A stretch of 64,000 nucleotides of DNA. Source: Botrytis cinerea B05.10. Taxonomy: Eukaryota; Ascomycota; Leotiomycetes; Helotiales; Sclerotiniaceae. Within the stretch, counting starts at the first letter, position 1; the number at the start of each line of letters is the position of its first letter. Below are positions 13,339 to 24,081 of this stretch, one piece after another. Where the stretch lies: assembly GCF_000143535.2 (NCBI RefSeq), contig NC_037311.1, positions 868,001-932,000 on the forward strand, read 5' to 3'. The position numbers and the translations under genes were made by a program. The notes beneath the pieces are model-generated. The model had not been told where the DNA came from, did no database searches, and saw only the letters and a list, made by a program, of their open reading frames with translations.

Positions 13339-13771
13339 ATGATAGATTCTTCCCCGCCTATAGGTCCCAGGTACTAGTGGGACATTCCGAAGAACCAAAG
13401 AGCGCTAAGCTATCATCGCATTAAGCGTCAGCGATAAGAACATCAGATAAGATAAAGAACACTTGCTTAATCAAACAAGCAAGCAAAGGATCAGGAAGAA
13501 TTCCATATTTGTTAGAATACATACACACAAAAGTTTCGGATGTTCATTAAGTACTAGCAAGAACTTCAGCGATTCAAGCTACTCTAAGACTCCTAAATAA
13601 TCCCAAGTTTGAGACCTTGAACCATTCGAACTGTGACAAAATCAAAAGCCTGTCACAATGCCAAGTCACGTGATCACGAGACTTCAAGCGACGCGAGATC
13701 CTTTTCGTGTTCCAGCCTGTCTTCCTTTTCGCAATTTATCCCCACGCTTTCCCACCTTCCCAAATGCCTCC
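13339..13771. other. Intergenic region upstream of the rad57-like gene
   Basis: The 3' end of the transporter and the promoter of the next gene share this stretch. It contains the perfect palindrome TCACGTGA at 13666-13673. An in-frame ATG at 13658 could extend the next protein N-terminally, but that extension is not conserved-looking. Confidence 0.5.
13666..13673. promoter_or_regulatory. TCACGTGA palindrome (E-box, Cbf1-type)
   Basis: TCACGTGA is the extended CACGTG E-box recognised by basic helix-loop-helix factors such as Cbf1 in fungi. It ends about 100 bases before the chosen ATG of the rad57-like gene. A second copy lies at a similar distance upstream of the ATP synthase epsilon gene (52021-52028). 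The sequence match is exact; function is inferred from placement. Confidence 0.35.
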
Positions 13772-15305
13772 ATGACCGACCTCCTAGATATTCTCCCTAA
13801 CTTCCCCACACAAAAACATGTGCGACTCCTCCCTTCACTGGAGAAGAGTCTCGTCACCGTAGCTGATCTGCTCACTCTTGATTGTGTTGAGATAGCCAAA
13901 CGAGCGACTTTACCACCCTTGGATGTTAAAAGGTTATGTGCAGATGTGCTGGAACATTTAAGAGGAGATCTTGGGATAGGCGAGGTAAATCCTGGACATG
14001 AGGGTGCTGAAGGGGATGAGAAGAATGTAGACGGGGAGGGGGAGGTGAAGAAGCTGAGGAAGTCGGGAAAGGAAGTTGCGAATATGTGGGAGGCTATAAG
14101 TACATTGGATGATGATATGGATCGCGCATTGGGAGGCGGTATTCCAGCAGGCTATATTACGGAGGTTACAGGCGAAAGGTATGCCTCGTTTACATTGCTG
14201 CCTTTCTCTGCTTTGCCTTGTCTGCCGGGTCTTCTAACTAAAACACAATTTCAGCGGCGCAGGTAAAACGCAATTCCTCCTAACCCTTCTTCTCTCTGCT
14301 CAACTTCCGGCACCTCATGGCCTCGCCTCTCCCACTCTCTACATATCTACCGAATCTTCTCTCCCCATAACGCGACTCTCCCAACTCTTGCGCACTCACC
14401 CTCTTCTCGCTTCTCATCCATCACCACCTTCTCTCGACAGAGTTATCTCCATTTCGACACCTGATCTCGAATCCCAAGATCATATTCTCCGTTTCCAAGT
14501 CCCTGTCGCTATCAAACGCCATGGTATTCGTTTACTCATACTCGACAGCGTAGCCGCAAACTACAGAGCTGAATTTGAAAGACCCGGTGTGACTAAGGGG
14601 GGTGGAAATATGGCACAGAGAAGTGCTGAATTAGTCAAGTTGGGGCAACTTTTAAGAGACTTGGCAAGGGAACACGGAGTGGCTATTGTAGTCGCCAATC
14701 AAGTAGCTGATCGATTTATAGGTGGAAGTGGAAGAGCAAGTCCAATGGCTTATGGCCAAAAGAGGGAAAGAGAAAGAGACATGCAAAGCAGTCCACTCGC
14801 GAAAAGGAGTTTAGGCTCAAATGGAGCTATGCCAGTACCATCAAGTTCAATAAATGTTCCCATGTCAAGCATTCCCGGTAGTAGCATTGGCAATCGAGTA
14901 GGATCTCGAGATTATTCCATCATAACACCAGATCCCATGTCACTGGATCATCAACAACGATGGTTCACAGGCTGGGGTGATGATCCGCACCCTTCTTATA
15001 CATCATCCAAAAATGTCAAGACACCCTCTTTAGGGTTAATATGGACCACGCAAATAGCATGTCGAATAGCACTCATTAAGAAGCCCGTCTATGGACGAGC
15101 AAGAAATGAGATTATGGAGGAAGGAGAGAGAGGAGAACCAGTATTAAAAAGATGGAGACGATGGATGAAAATTGTTTTTGCGGGATGGGCAATTGAAAGT
15201 GGAGAGGGATTGAATGGAAGTGTTGAGTTTGAGATCAGGGGCGAGGGAATGTTTGCCGTTAAGCATGGAAAGGGAGTTGATGATGATGGGGAGGATGTTT
15301 TGTAG
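13772..15305 (+). CDS. rad57: Rad57/XRCC3-type RecA-family recombination protein
   Basis: This encodes a nuclear RecA-fold ATPase of the Rad51 paralogue group, which helps load Rad51 on single-stranded DNA during homologous recombination. Exons 13772-14178 and 14255-15305 give about 485 residues. An N-terminal helical part (MTDLLDILPNFP...) precedes the core. The phrase LGGGIPAGYITEVTGE leads into Walker A (GESGAGKT, about residues 134-141), which is cut by the intron between GE and S. The ISTESSLPITRL segment matches the Rad57-like pattern, Walker B reads IRLLILDSVAANY, and VVANQVADRF matches the L2-side motif. A low-complexity insert follows and the C-terminus is acidic. Xrcc3 versus Rad57 naming is a matter of orthology I could not test. 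The longer start at 13658 is possible. Confidence 0.85.
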
Positions 15306-15754
15306 ATGCCTACCTAGGTGTTTTTTCGTCTGATATGCGAAGTTGGTAGGTAATCGGCAGTTGGTATATATATATATATGTATAAAGATTGTGTATTTTG
15401 TTCAAACACACATAACTCAATAAATAATAGCATGGAAATGAGTACATACCCTCCCAAAATCAATATTCCCAATTTTTCCCAAACGTTCTCATTACCTACC
15501 TACCTATCAATCCCCAAACTCGACAATATCAATTTCCCCTCCTCCTCTTTTCCCCCCTCCCCACCCAGAACTCATGATACATGCATTCTCCCTCTCCTCC
15601 TCCTCCTCCTCCTCCTCATCCTCTCCCTCTCCCTCTCTCCATACAAAAAAATCATTATGCAAAACCCTACTCCCTACCAAGTTCCTACATAGAGACCTCT
15701 AGACACCTAGCCCAACCCCTCCCCAATCCAATGCCAAGAACTTTCCCTCTCTCT

Positions 15755-15772
15755 CCCCCCCCCCCCCCCCCC
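15755..15772. repeat. Cytosine homopolymer tract
   Basis: An uninterrupted run of about 18 cytosines follows a CT-rich stretch. Tracts like this are length-variable and error-prone in sequencing. Confidence 0.8.
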
Positions 15773-16173
15773 ATCTATGCACGTCATATTCCGTAAAAAT
15801 CAACAATCAGCAATCAGCAATCAAAATAAAAAAAAATCAAAGCCAACCCAGCAGCAATCACTATATTCCGATATTAAATCTCGATAACTATTAATTACAT
15901 ATATTAATAAAATAAAAAATATCCCGGAGAGAGAAGGAAGAAGGGATAGATAGCTATCTGCACTACGTACTTATATTGCATCGGCTAGAATGGATTTATT
16001 ACTTCTTACATACTCGTTCGTACATAGTTATTTATTAGTGATTTGATCTATTTTATGATTATTATTAATGTAAGAGTACCCACCCCCTCGCGATGTATTT
16101 ATACTTGTCATCTACCGACTACATAGGTTGGTAGGTAGGTAGGTAGGTATCACAAATTTGACTACCGGTTTCT

Positions 16174-16174
<1 letters not shown>

Positions 16175-16239
<65 letters not shown>

Positions 16240-16240
16240 C
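16175..16240. repeat. (GATT)n microsatellite
   Basis: About sixteen tandem copies of the tetramer GATT run almost without interruption, ending in GCTT variants. It lies in the convergent intergenic region, is probably length-variable between strains, and has no evident function. Confidence 0.9.
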
Positions 16241-16669
16241 TTGCTTGATTTATTTATCATTGACTACTTATTAGTACTTATGGTTATGATGCAAACACTT
16301 AACTATCGAATCTACACAAAACATCACAAATATCTATCCACTTTCACAAGCATTCAAACCATACAACACAAGTACGCAGAACGCATTTCATTCCACTCAA
16401 ATATCACCGCCATCTAACCACCACAGCGCCAGTCTGGCAGCTCTCCACGAATAAGTAACCTAAATGTAAGGTAAAGTATATATTTACAACGAAGATCCGC
16501 ATATTTTTTTCCAATTGTTTTTTGTTTTCCATCAGGAGATCCTTCCGGTGTGTAAGTCCTCTTTCTTTTCCCTCCTCACGTATCCAATTGTCCATCGAGT
16601 ATCCTAATGTGTATCCATCCCTACCTTGCTATCCAATACTCCGCCCCCATAATCAATCAATTCGGAAAC

Positions 16670-17899
16670 CTATGCAGTCTTGAAAGTATTTCCCAAAGTA
16701 CTCAAGGCACTTGTCGAAGACATCAAGCCACCGGCCGCAGTATCAGCCATAAACCACGCGTAGCGATCCACCATGGTGCTAGCATCCAACCAAGGAAGAA
16801 CCTCCTTCATGAACGCATTTTGCTCATCAGTAGAGCCCGAGGCTTGGAATTCCGTGATCCACAATGGACGGTTGCCACCGGCTGTGTACGCATCCTGAAC
16901 ATATTGCTTGAAGTATGCCACGTTGGAAGCCGAATCATACCAATGGATGCAGACGAAGTCGATGGTGCAGTCGGAGCACGAAGACAAGAAGGACTTCAAC
17001 CATGTGAGTCCCATGGGAGAAGCACCGTTGGTGACGGCGGGAGCACCGAGCTTGGCCTTGCCGGCAAAAGGTTGCATGTATGTCTTGTAACCGGCTGCGG
17101 CGTCGGATGCACCGATGTTGGCTTGGGTGCTGAGATCGGGTTCGTTGAAGGACATGAGATGTGTGGAGCCGGATGAGATGGCGCTGGAGGCAGCGGCGGA
17201 CCAAGCACCGGTGAAGGTACTCTTCAAGCCCCAGAGGAGAGGAACGAATTCAATACCGGAAGCGGAGAGACCATCGGAGGATGAACCCCAGTTGTAAGCC
17301 CAAGCGACTTTGGAAGAACCGGTGAATTGCTTGACGTAATCTGCGGTGTTGTATGCAACTCCACGCTTTCCACCCGAGGAAGAGCTGTAGGAGCTGGAAG
17401 AGGACGAAGCTGCGGCGGCAGAGCTAGCTTTTGCAGAAGTAGCGAGCGTGGTTGCTGCTGCTTTGGTAGATGTGGCGGCGGGCTTGTAGGAGCTTTTGGC
17501 GCTGCTTTGAACCAAGACTGCAGCTGCAGCTGCTTCAGTGGAAGCTTTAACAACGGCTACTGAAGAAGATGAAGAAGAAGAAGCCTTAGCAGAGCTAGAC
17601 TCTACAGCCACATGACTAGTGGTAGAACTGGTAGGGACAACCACAGCACTTGTTACTGCAGCTGGAGCTGGAGTAGATGCTACAACGACAACGGAGGAAG
17701 CGGCAGCAGAATGATGTTGAGTGTAAGTTCCTACAGCATGAGCATGACCAGTTGCGTAAGAACCGTCGAGTTCCCTGGTAACGGTAACTTCTTCTGTAAC
17801 GACATGGATTTCGGTTTCGTAGATGGGAGCAGCGAATGTTTCTTTGACCAGCAAAGAAGAAGCCAAGATGGCGAGGGATTTGATCTCAAAAGAACGCAT
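16670..17899 (-). CDS. Secreted GH128 (Asl1-like) beta-1,3-glucanase
   Basis: This single-exon gene encodes a 409-residue secreted or wall-associated glycoside hydrolase. The N-terminus (MRSFEIKSLAILASSLLVKE) is a signal peptide with probable cleavage after FAA. A long Ser/Ala/Thr/Val-rich stretch (about residues 55-175), likely O-glycosylated, links to the catalytic domain, which starts near GKRGVAYNTADYV. The domain shows WAYNWGSS, LLWG, the acid-containing SFNEPD, DFVCIHWYD and PLWITEFQASG; the Glu in NEPD and in ITEF are the expected catalytic pair of the family. Family members act on fungal beta-1,3-glucan, and the Schizosaccharomyces relative Asl1 gives the domain its name. A role in wall remodelling is inferred. 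The upstream region is long and pyrimidine-rich, and no neighbouring gene suggests a pathway. Confidence 0.88.
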   Translation of the reverse strand: MRSFEIKSLAILASSLLVKETFAAPIYETEIHVVTEEVTVTRELDGSYATGHAHAVGTYTQHHSAAASSVVVVASTPAPAAVTSAVVVPTSSTTSHVAVESSSAKASSSSSSSVAVVKASTEAAAAAVLVQSSAKSSYKPAATSTKAAATTLATSAKASSAAAASSSSSSYSSSSGGKRGVAYNTADYVKQFTGSSKVAWAYNWGSSSDGLSASGIEFVPLLWGLKSTFTGAWSAAASSAISSGSTHLMSFNEPDLSTQANIGASDAAAGYKTYMQPFAGKAKLGAPAVTNGASPMGLTWLKSFLSSCSDCTIDFVCIHWYDSASNVAYFKQYVQDAYTAGGNRPLWITEFQASGSTDEQNAFMKEVLPWLDASTMVDRYAWFMADTAAGGLMSSTSALSTLGNTFKTA

Positions 17900-20800
17900 G
17901 ATGTGTTTTTTTTTTTTGGTTTAAACCGGGTGTATTTCGATTTTTGTTGTGTGTGTGTGTGTTCCTGAATCGGTAGTTGACAGTAAAGAATGACTTGAAC
18001 TGTGTTGTTGACTGATATCCAAATGACTGAATCGAAGAAAGAATGTGGTCTTGCTAAGCAAACAATCTCGATGAGTGTTTGATAGAAAAAGAAGGAGTGT
18101 GGTGATTCAACCAATGAATGTAAGGAAGAACAAGATGGTCGACTTTACTTTGAATCCAGAGAGGGAGGGTTGTGAGGGTAATAAGACAGGAGAGGGGCGG
18201 GATATACGAGGTTAATGAACAATTTTTAAGGTTGTTCCTGGTGGTAGGGGCGAATTCGTAATTGTGGTGTCTTCTTAAGATTTCGTAAATATCACGTCAA
18301 GTCGTAATGGGTAAAATGAATGAGCGTATTGGAAGGAGTAGGCAGTATGTTTTTTTCTTTCTAAATTTGAGATTGAGGAGTTTGATGATGGAAATCCTGC
18401 GCTATCTTTCAAAGATACGAAATGACGAGATGTGCCAGACTGGACGTTGCAAATGAGAGGTAACGTGAGGCTGTGGAGAGGAAAGAAGAAGAAGAGCGAG
18501 GGGGAGGAAGTTGATCCTTATGTCTATATGTAGATTGCCAAGTGAATGGCAATGGTAACCCTCCATGACCCAAGTGAATTCTTTTGACAACATCTTTTTG
18601 TCTTTCCTTTCTCTTTTTTCGAACTAGTTACTCTAGTGATGTGAGATAAGAAAGCGGGAGGCCAGTTTGAAAACCTAGCCAGTAGTTAACCGACGAATCG
18701 GAAGAAGGAGGACAGAAACATCGCATGGGATTTTAAACGACAAGGGGGGTGGGAACGGGGTGATGAACGACTTGTACAAGGGTAAATGATGTTTCTGCAC
18801 ATTGCACAGTCGAGCCAGAGTTAAGAGGATGGAAAAGAAAGCTTAGCAATTCATCCGGTGTTTCTTTTCTTTGGGAATCCACAACATCAATTCGTAGCAT
18901 CGTAGCATCGTATTATCCATGCACTTTTTTTTCTCGCGCGTTCCATTGGACCATGTGGAATGGCGATGCTACCTAAGGTGTGATAGACACTTTCTGGAGC
19001 TTCTCACTGGCTATCGATTGGTGGAGAAAGCATCTAGATAGATACTTTTCATTTAGTCAGGAACGTGTAGACGTGCAGACGTGCAGATGTGTATTGTGCA
19101 TTGTGCAGGTGGTTAACTCTCAGGTACAGAATCCAAGAATCAAAGACCGAGCTTATTGGCATTCCCAAGACTTGTGGTTGCTAAACTGCTTTCAGTCATA
19201 GTCAGACTTCTCGCTCAGCGGATAATTAGATAATCGTGGATCTAGGTTCACGTTGACTGGCTCTTTTCTGTCTCTTCTCCTAAAGTATGAAAGCTAGTCA
19301 GGTACCGGTGTTTGATGGTTTGGCTAGCCAATGTTCTTTCTGTTCATCTCGCAGCCATTGTGAATTCGTGACTGTACACAGTGAGTGAGAGGGGGCGAGA
19401 GAGTATCACTGCATGGCTCGAGCATATCGAGAGAGTCTGTTTGTATTGAGATATACTGGGATTTATCTTGATCATGTAAACACGACATGACTTATTTTCT
19501 GCGCTGTTTTCTTTTTCTGCCTATCTTTTCCTATCTTTTTCTATCCCTTTCTCTCTTTTCTCGGCCCCTCGAGCCATGCACAACCGGCCACGAACTTCAA
19601 TTCAAATTCGTCCTTCTCAATAACCCCAGATAATGCAATTTCAGTCCTTTTTTGATTCACATTCATCATGGTGGCTGAGCTACATTGAGCCTCTTTCGTA
19701 AGTTGTAAGTTGCACGTTTCACCGATATCTATCCAGCCGCTGCTCCGAAAACACCTTCACATGAGGGGCAAGAAGATGGATGACATGAACTCTTTTCCGC
19801 TCGTGGATCCTCAAAATCCTTACCCAAATACCCATACTCCATATCATCCACTCAGATACTTCACAGTTCCTTCACGATCGATCCATAATCCGTCCCATCG
19901 TCCAGATTCCAGCGTTAAGGCCAAAAAGTCCAAGTTCCTTTCCCTGGCCCATGCTAAATGCTTGTGCACACAATCGATGATTCAGGGGTAACCTCTTCCA
20001 TTAATCTATTCTCCAAAGCTTAACCAAGACATTTGGACGATCCGATGAATTAGCTTGTTTTATCCCTCCGTTTCTCGACCATTTGTGGAAATTGATGAGG
20101 GGAAAAGAAGGGAAGATACGAACGCCCGCAGAATTCTGATATGCAGGAAGGAAAATCCAAACAAGACAGCGCATCACGAAACCGACACTGCTTCCGTACA
20201 GCCCTGGCATAGACACATACATAGAGTGCTCATACCGCACAGCAGAAGTCATGTCTGTATGCGCTTCTGAGGATACCGCTCACACAACACGCAAATGACA
20301 CATCGGATGAATTTTCACAATCAAAGGAAAAGGAAAAGTCGCGTAAGCAAAATGGGCCCGGAGACGTAATGATCAGTCCACGGTATCGTATGCGTGTGCG
20401 TGTACAAGTGGAGCGTAGAACAATTTGGCTTTTTGCTTTGCCGCGGCGACGGGCTTGGGACCTGCTTACATCGTCCGCCTGCAGAGCAAAACGGGGCCAC
20501 GAGCTACGAATCAAAACTAACTGACTGATACTTTAACCGACCGGGCCGGCAACATTGATTCTCCCATTCCATTCTCCCATGTGGGAAAGAAAAGGGAAAA
20601 AGAAGATTTGGGAAATTGTCACGGATTCTAGTGCACGAAAACTTTCCATGCAAAGAATCTAGACCTCGAGCTCGGTATTAATAGCTACGGAGGAGGTGGG
20701 TACATACTATCATACTATCATGCTAACTTCCACAAGAACTCAAAAACTACACAATTCATCATCAAAACTCTTCACCAAGAAAAGTATCCAAGAAGCAAAG

Positions 20801-21228
20801 CCTCAACTCAATCCCTCAATCCTCACCTTGGCGCTGCTCTCTACTTGGTGCCTTTCCCAATCCCCAATCCACTCCTTTCATCTCTCGATTCTCTCGATGC
20901 CCACCACACGCCGTCTGCACATTTTCTTTTCTCCGATCCTCCCGGTCTTTGTATTCTCCGACGCGAGAGTTCCAAGACTCCAAGCCACAGAGATACGAAG
21001 ACTCGAGTGCAAGGGGGGGGGGAAGCAAGGGAGGCAAGGTAAGTCTTTGAGAAACCCTTTGGACCTTTGGAGGCGCGCATGATATTTCTGTGCGTCCATT
21101 CTTCTTCTTCACACCCACTATCTTAATTTATATTCTATCTTGAAAACGTGAGCTTTTTCGTACGTGCTCTTTGTGCTTATATATATATCATGTGTCGATG
21201 GTTCGATATGGATTTCCTTGCATGCGTG

Positions 21229-21238
<10 letters not shown>

Positions 21239-21263
<25 letters not shown>
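21239..21263. repeat. (TA)n microsatellite
   Basis: About twelve TA dinucleotides in tandem sit inside a region with other TA, CATA and GTGT motifs. No gene is adjacent. Confidence 0.8.
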
Positions 21264-21265
<2 letters not shown>

Positions 21266-22643
21266 CTTGAGTATACTAAATAGATGGATGGATTCGAGAC
21301 ACTCTGTGCATGCATATCCCGTTGGTTCCTCTACATTCGAATTATGGACTTTTGCAGGTCAAGTGTCTACACAGTCCTTACAAGTTAATATGACCTAGAT
21401 TGATAGACACATAAAACCAGCGACCTTCATGTGATATTCGCATACACATATTGCTACCCATCACCAACATCACCAATATCCCCAACCAACTTCCACCACC
21501 ACTACAATATATCGTATACTACGTATACAAATCCAAATTAAGTTTTAGTTTCAGATCCAAAACAAAAAAAAAAAGAAAAGAAAAACGAAAACATGACCAA
21601 ATCGCAAACCCCGCGTTTCGCTCTCAACAATCCATCATCCATCATCCACAATCTACAATCTACAATCAACAACAACAACAACAACAACAACATACTCCGC
21701 AGATAGTTTTCTAACCTCCATCTGGCCACCTATCTGGCCATTCTCCTATCTCTCTACATCACATCCTGTCTACTTCCCAAATCCTGCATACGCATACATG
21801 TACATGTGCATGCGCGTCAACTATATCTCAATACTGCACACACACACACACGTCCATATCGCTACACCGTACGTACTCCGTCTACGATGGAATGCACGTG
21901 TGGTTATTGATGTAGGTAGGTACACGCGCGGGGTCTTCTCTTTAATTCTCAATCTATCTGACTTGGATCCTTTTGATTTCTTGTTGCGATTTACTTTGAT
22001 TTTGTGGTTTGTTTGGGGTTTGGGCTGTTGTTGTGTTGTGCTGTGCTGTGTTGTATTGTGTTGTGTTGTGTTGTGTCAAAGAGGAGGAAGATATAATGTT
22101 GGGAATTATTTATTTATTCTTGTGAATTTCTTCATCAGGGAATCTGTGGAATAGATGTAGACAGGAAAGAAACGAAATACCTATCTAGGACCTATATATA
22201 TATATATATGGTGTTGTGAATTCATCATCCCGAGGAATCGAATTGGAGATATACTTATTCGGTATGCCCTGTAACATATCAATCCCTGCCCATCTATCTA
22301 TCTATAAGGAAACCCCCAAGAAACCCCAAATATACCCATCTATCTATTCAACAACCACCACCCCCCCCCCCCCCCCAAAAAATCTTAAAAACTACCTACC
22401 AACTAACAATAAACCATGCTCAAATCATCAGTATGAAACAGACCCGGCTAGATGTAAATGATTATAATAAGATCTTACTTATTACACATAAGTCAGTCAG
22501 TCTGATCTGATCTGATCTGATCTGGCGGTCCGGCAATCAAGACAAGACACGGCCGCTCGCTCGCTCGCCTCCCCGAACGAACACCCCAATTTCGGATCGA
22601 GAGTCGTTGGTGGTCTAGATTCGAGAACTTGGATTTCTATTGT

Positions 22644-22687
22644 TATATCATATCATATCATATCATATCATATCATATCATATCATT
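22644..22687. repeat. (TATCA)n pentamer microsatellite
   Basis: About eight to nine perfect tandem copies of the pentamer ATATC/TATCA are present. Several other pentamer arrays (TGATC, GGTAA, TTGTG, GGTAT) lie within 1 kb, which is unusual clustering. Confidence 0.85.
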
Positions 22688-23094
22688 CTCAATACAGAAC
22701 AATCAACCACCACCAAAAATTTCACCCAATTCAAAAATTCCAACGTGCGACCCGGTGAGCTTGTTACTTTTATTATAGCTAGCTAATTAGAGGTGACAGT
22801 TGTAAATAGTATGGTATGGTATGGTATAGTAGTAGTATAGTAGTAGTCGAAGGATGATGATGATAAATGATAAATGATAATGATAACGATGGATCTAAAT
22901 ATTAATCTTAATCTGAATCCGAATCTCACGAATACGACATCAAGCTCCGTTGCTAGGTACGGTAAGGTAAGGTAAGGTAAGGTTGGTGGGTAGATATAAA
23001 TATCGAAATTATCAAGGTTAGAGATGTAATGATTATGATGCTATTTTGGGCGTGGAGAGCGAGGAGGATTTTGGAATCTTGGGGGTGAGGGGGG

Positions 23095-23185
23095 GAGGGG
23101 TGATGGATGGAGAGGTGGATGAATGGATGAATGAATGGAGAGATGGATGGATGGAGAGATGGAGAGATAGATGGATGGAGAGATG
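23095..23185. repeat. GGATG/GAGAGAT imperfect tandem repeats
   Basis: An imperfect purine-rich array of GGATGGAT and GGAGAGAT units occupies this stretch. The open frame on the opposite strand (Ser-Ile-His-Pro repeats) is just a translation of this array and not a gene. Confidence 0.7.
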
Positions 23186-23825
23186 ACTTATTATGAGCGG
23201 ATTTTTGAATCGTGCGTGGTAAGCTCTCGAAGAGAGCTTGAGAGAAGAGGGGGAGTACTGTTAGGGTGGTGGTGTGGATAGAGAAGTGATTATAAAATTG
23301 AGAAGATCGCGATGGGAGAGCTTGGGAAACGATCACTTGTATGCCGAGAATTTGCGGGATAGATATACTTGGAAGTTGGAGATAGGTCTGAAAAATAGAG
23401 AGAGGACATGGCGAGTCACATTCGTTTCCTGCCATTTGAAATGTTGGTTTCGAGGGTTTGAGAGTTTGAATTTACCTTTGTATTATGTGTACATTGAGAG
23501 TGGTTGAATGGTTAATATACAATTAATTCACCCACTAACCACACAAAAACGTATTCGATTTAAAAGCATTCGTGATACTATACTAGGTTGATTATTCTCA
23601 AATTCCTCGTTTATTCGTTAAAAAAAAGGTATGTGTACCGAGAAAAATAACATAACAATGTTGCAATACATAAAAACTCCAGTCTTGTCAATGCGAGGGT
23701 CCCTCCAAGTCTCCATCCAAGTCTCCAAAGACCCTCGTTTATTTAGAATGTAAAAACTCCAAGAACCTCCCATATCACCTTATCCATATTTGCCTATCTC
23801 TTGAGAGCCTTGCTAAATCCCAAAC

Positions 23826-24050
23826 CTAGTATTCACTCAATCTCAATTTCTTTCCAATTTCCCTCCTTCTCGCATTGGCATTGGCGCGTTCGGAAGATCT
23901 CGTATTTGAATCATCTAGGCCTTCACCTCTTGCTTTGAGAGCTTGAAGAAGCATGCCTGCGTCGAAGAATCCATCTAGATTTATGTATTAGTTTGAATCT
24001 TTTGATTATACGAAGGACATCGTAGTGGTGGTCAAGAAAGGGAAGAAAGG

Positions 24051-24081
<31 letters not shown>

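Larger units (their letters stand above)
15306..16669. other. Repeat-rich intergenic region
   Basis: No coding potential is recognisable in this 1.4 kb. It contains CTC/TCC triplets (about 15583-15635), an 18-base cytosine run (15755-15772), TAGG tetramers (about 16128-16149) and a long GATT tetramer array (about 16175-16240). It should hold the 3' ends of the convergent rad57-like and glucanase genes. Confidence 0.6.
17900..23825. other. Long gene-free, microsatellite-rich region
   Basis: Nearly 6 kb lies between the glucanase start and the 3' end of the carnitine acyltransferase. Open frames are short and low-complexity, and none shows a domain or a convincing spliced chain. It is dense in simple repeats: TA runs (about 21240-21262 and 22195-22209), CAA triplets near 21667-21690, TTGTG/CTGTG pentamers (22025-22078), a cytosine run near 22361-22376, TGATC pentamers (22501-22524), TATCA pentamers (about 22644-22687), GGTAA pentamers (22963-22983) and GGAT/GAGA tracts (about 23100-23185). 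The part next to 17900 should be the glucanase promoter. A long non-coding transcript or a gene with tiny exons cannot be excluded. Confidence 0.6.

Noticed and set aside
22000..23200. Many tandem repeats that could suggest a CRISPR array, centromere or telomere
   Set aside because: Units are 2-5 base microsatellites without spacers, and no TTAGGG array is present; this is ordinary fungal simple sequence.
22953..23435. Minus-strand frame of 160 codons with Ser-Ile-His-Pro repeats
   Set aside because: It is a translation of GGATG/GAGAGAT simple repeats, without domain or splice support.
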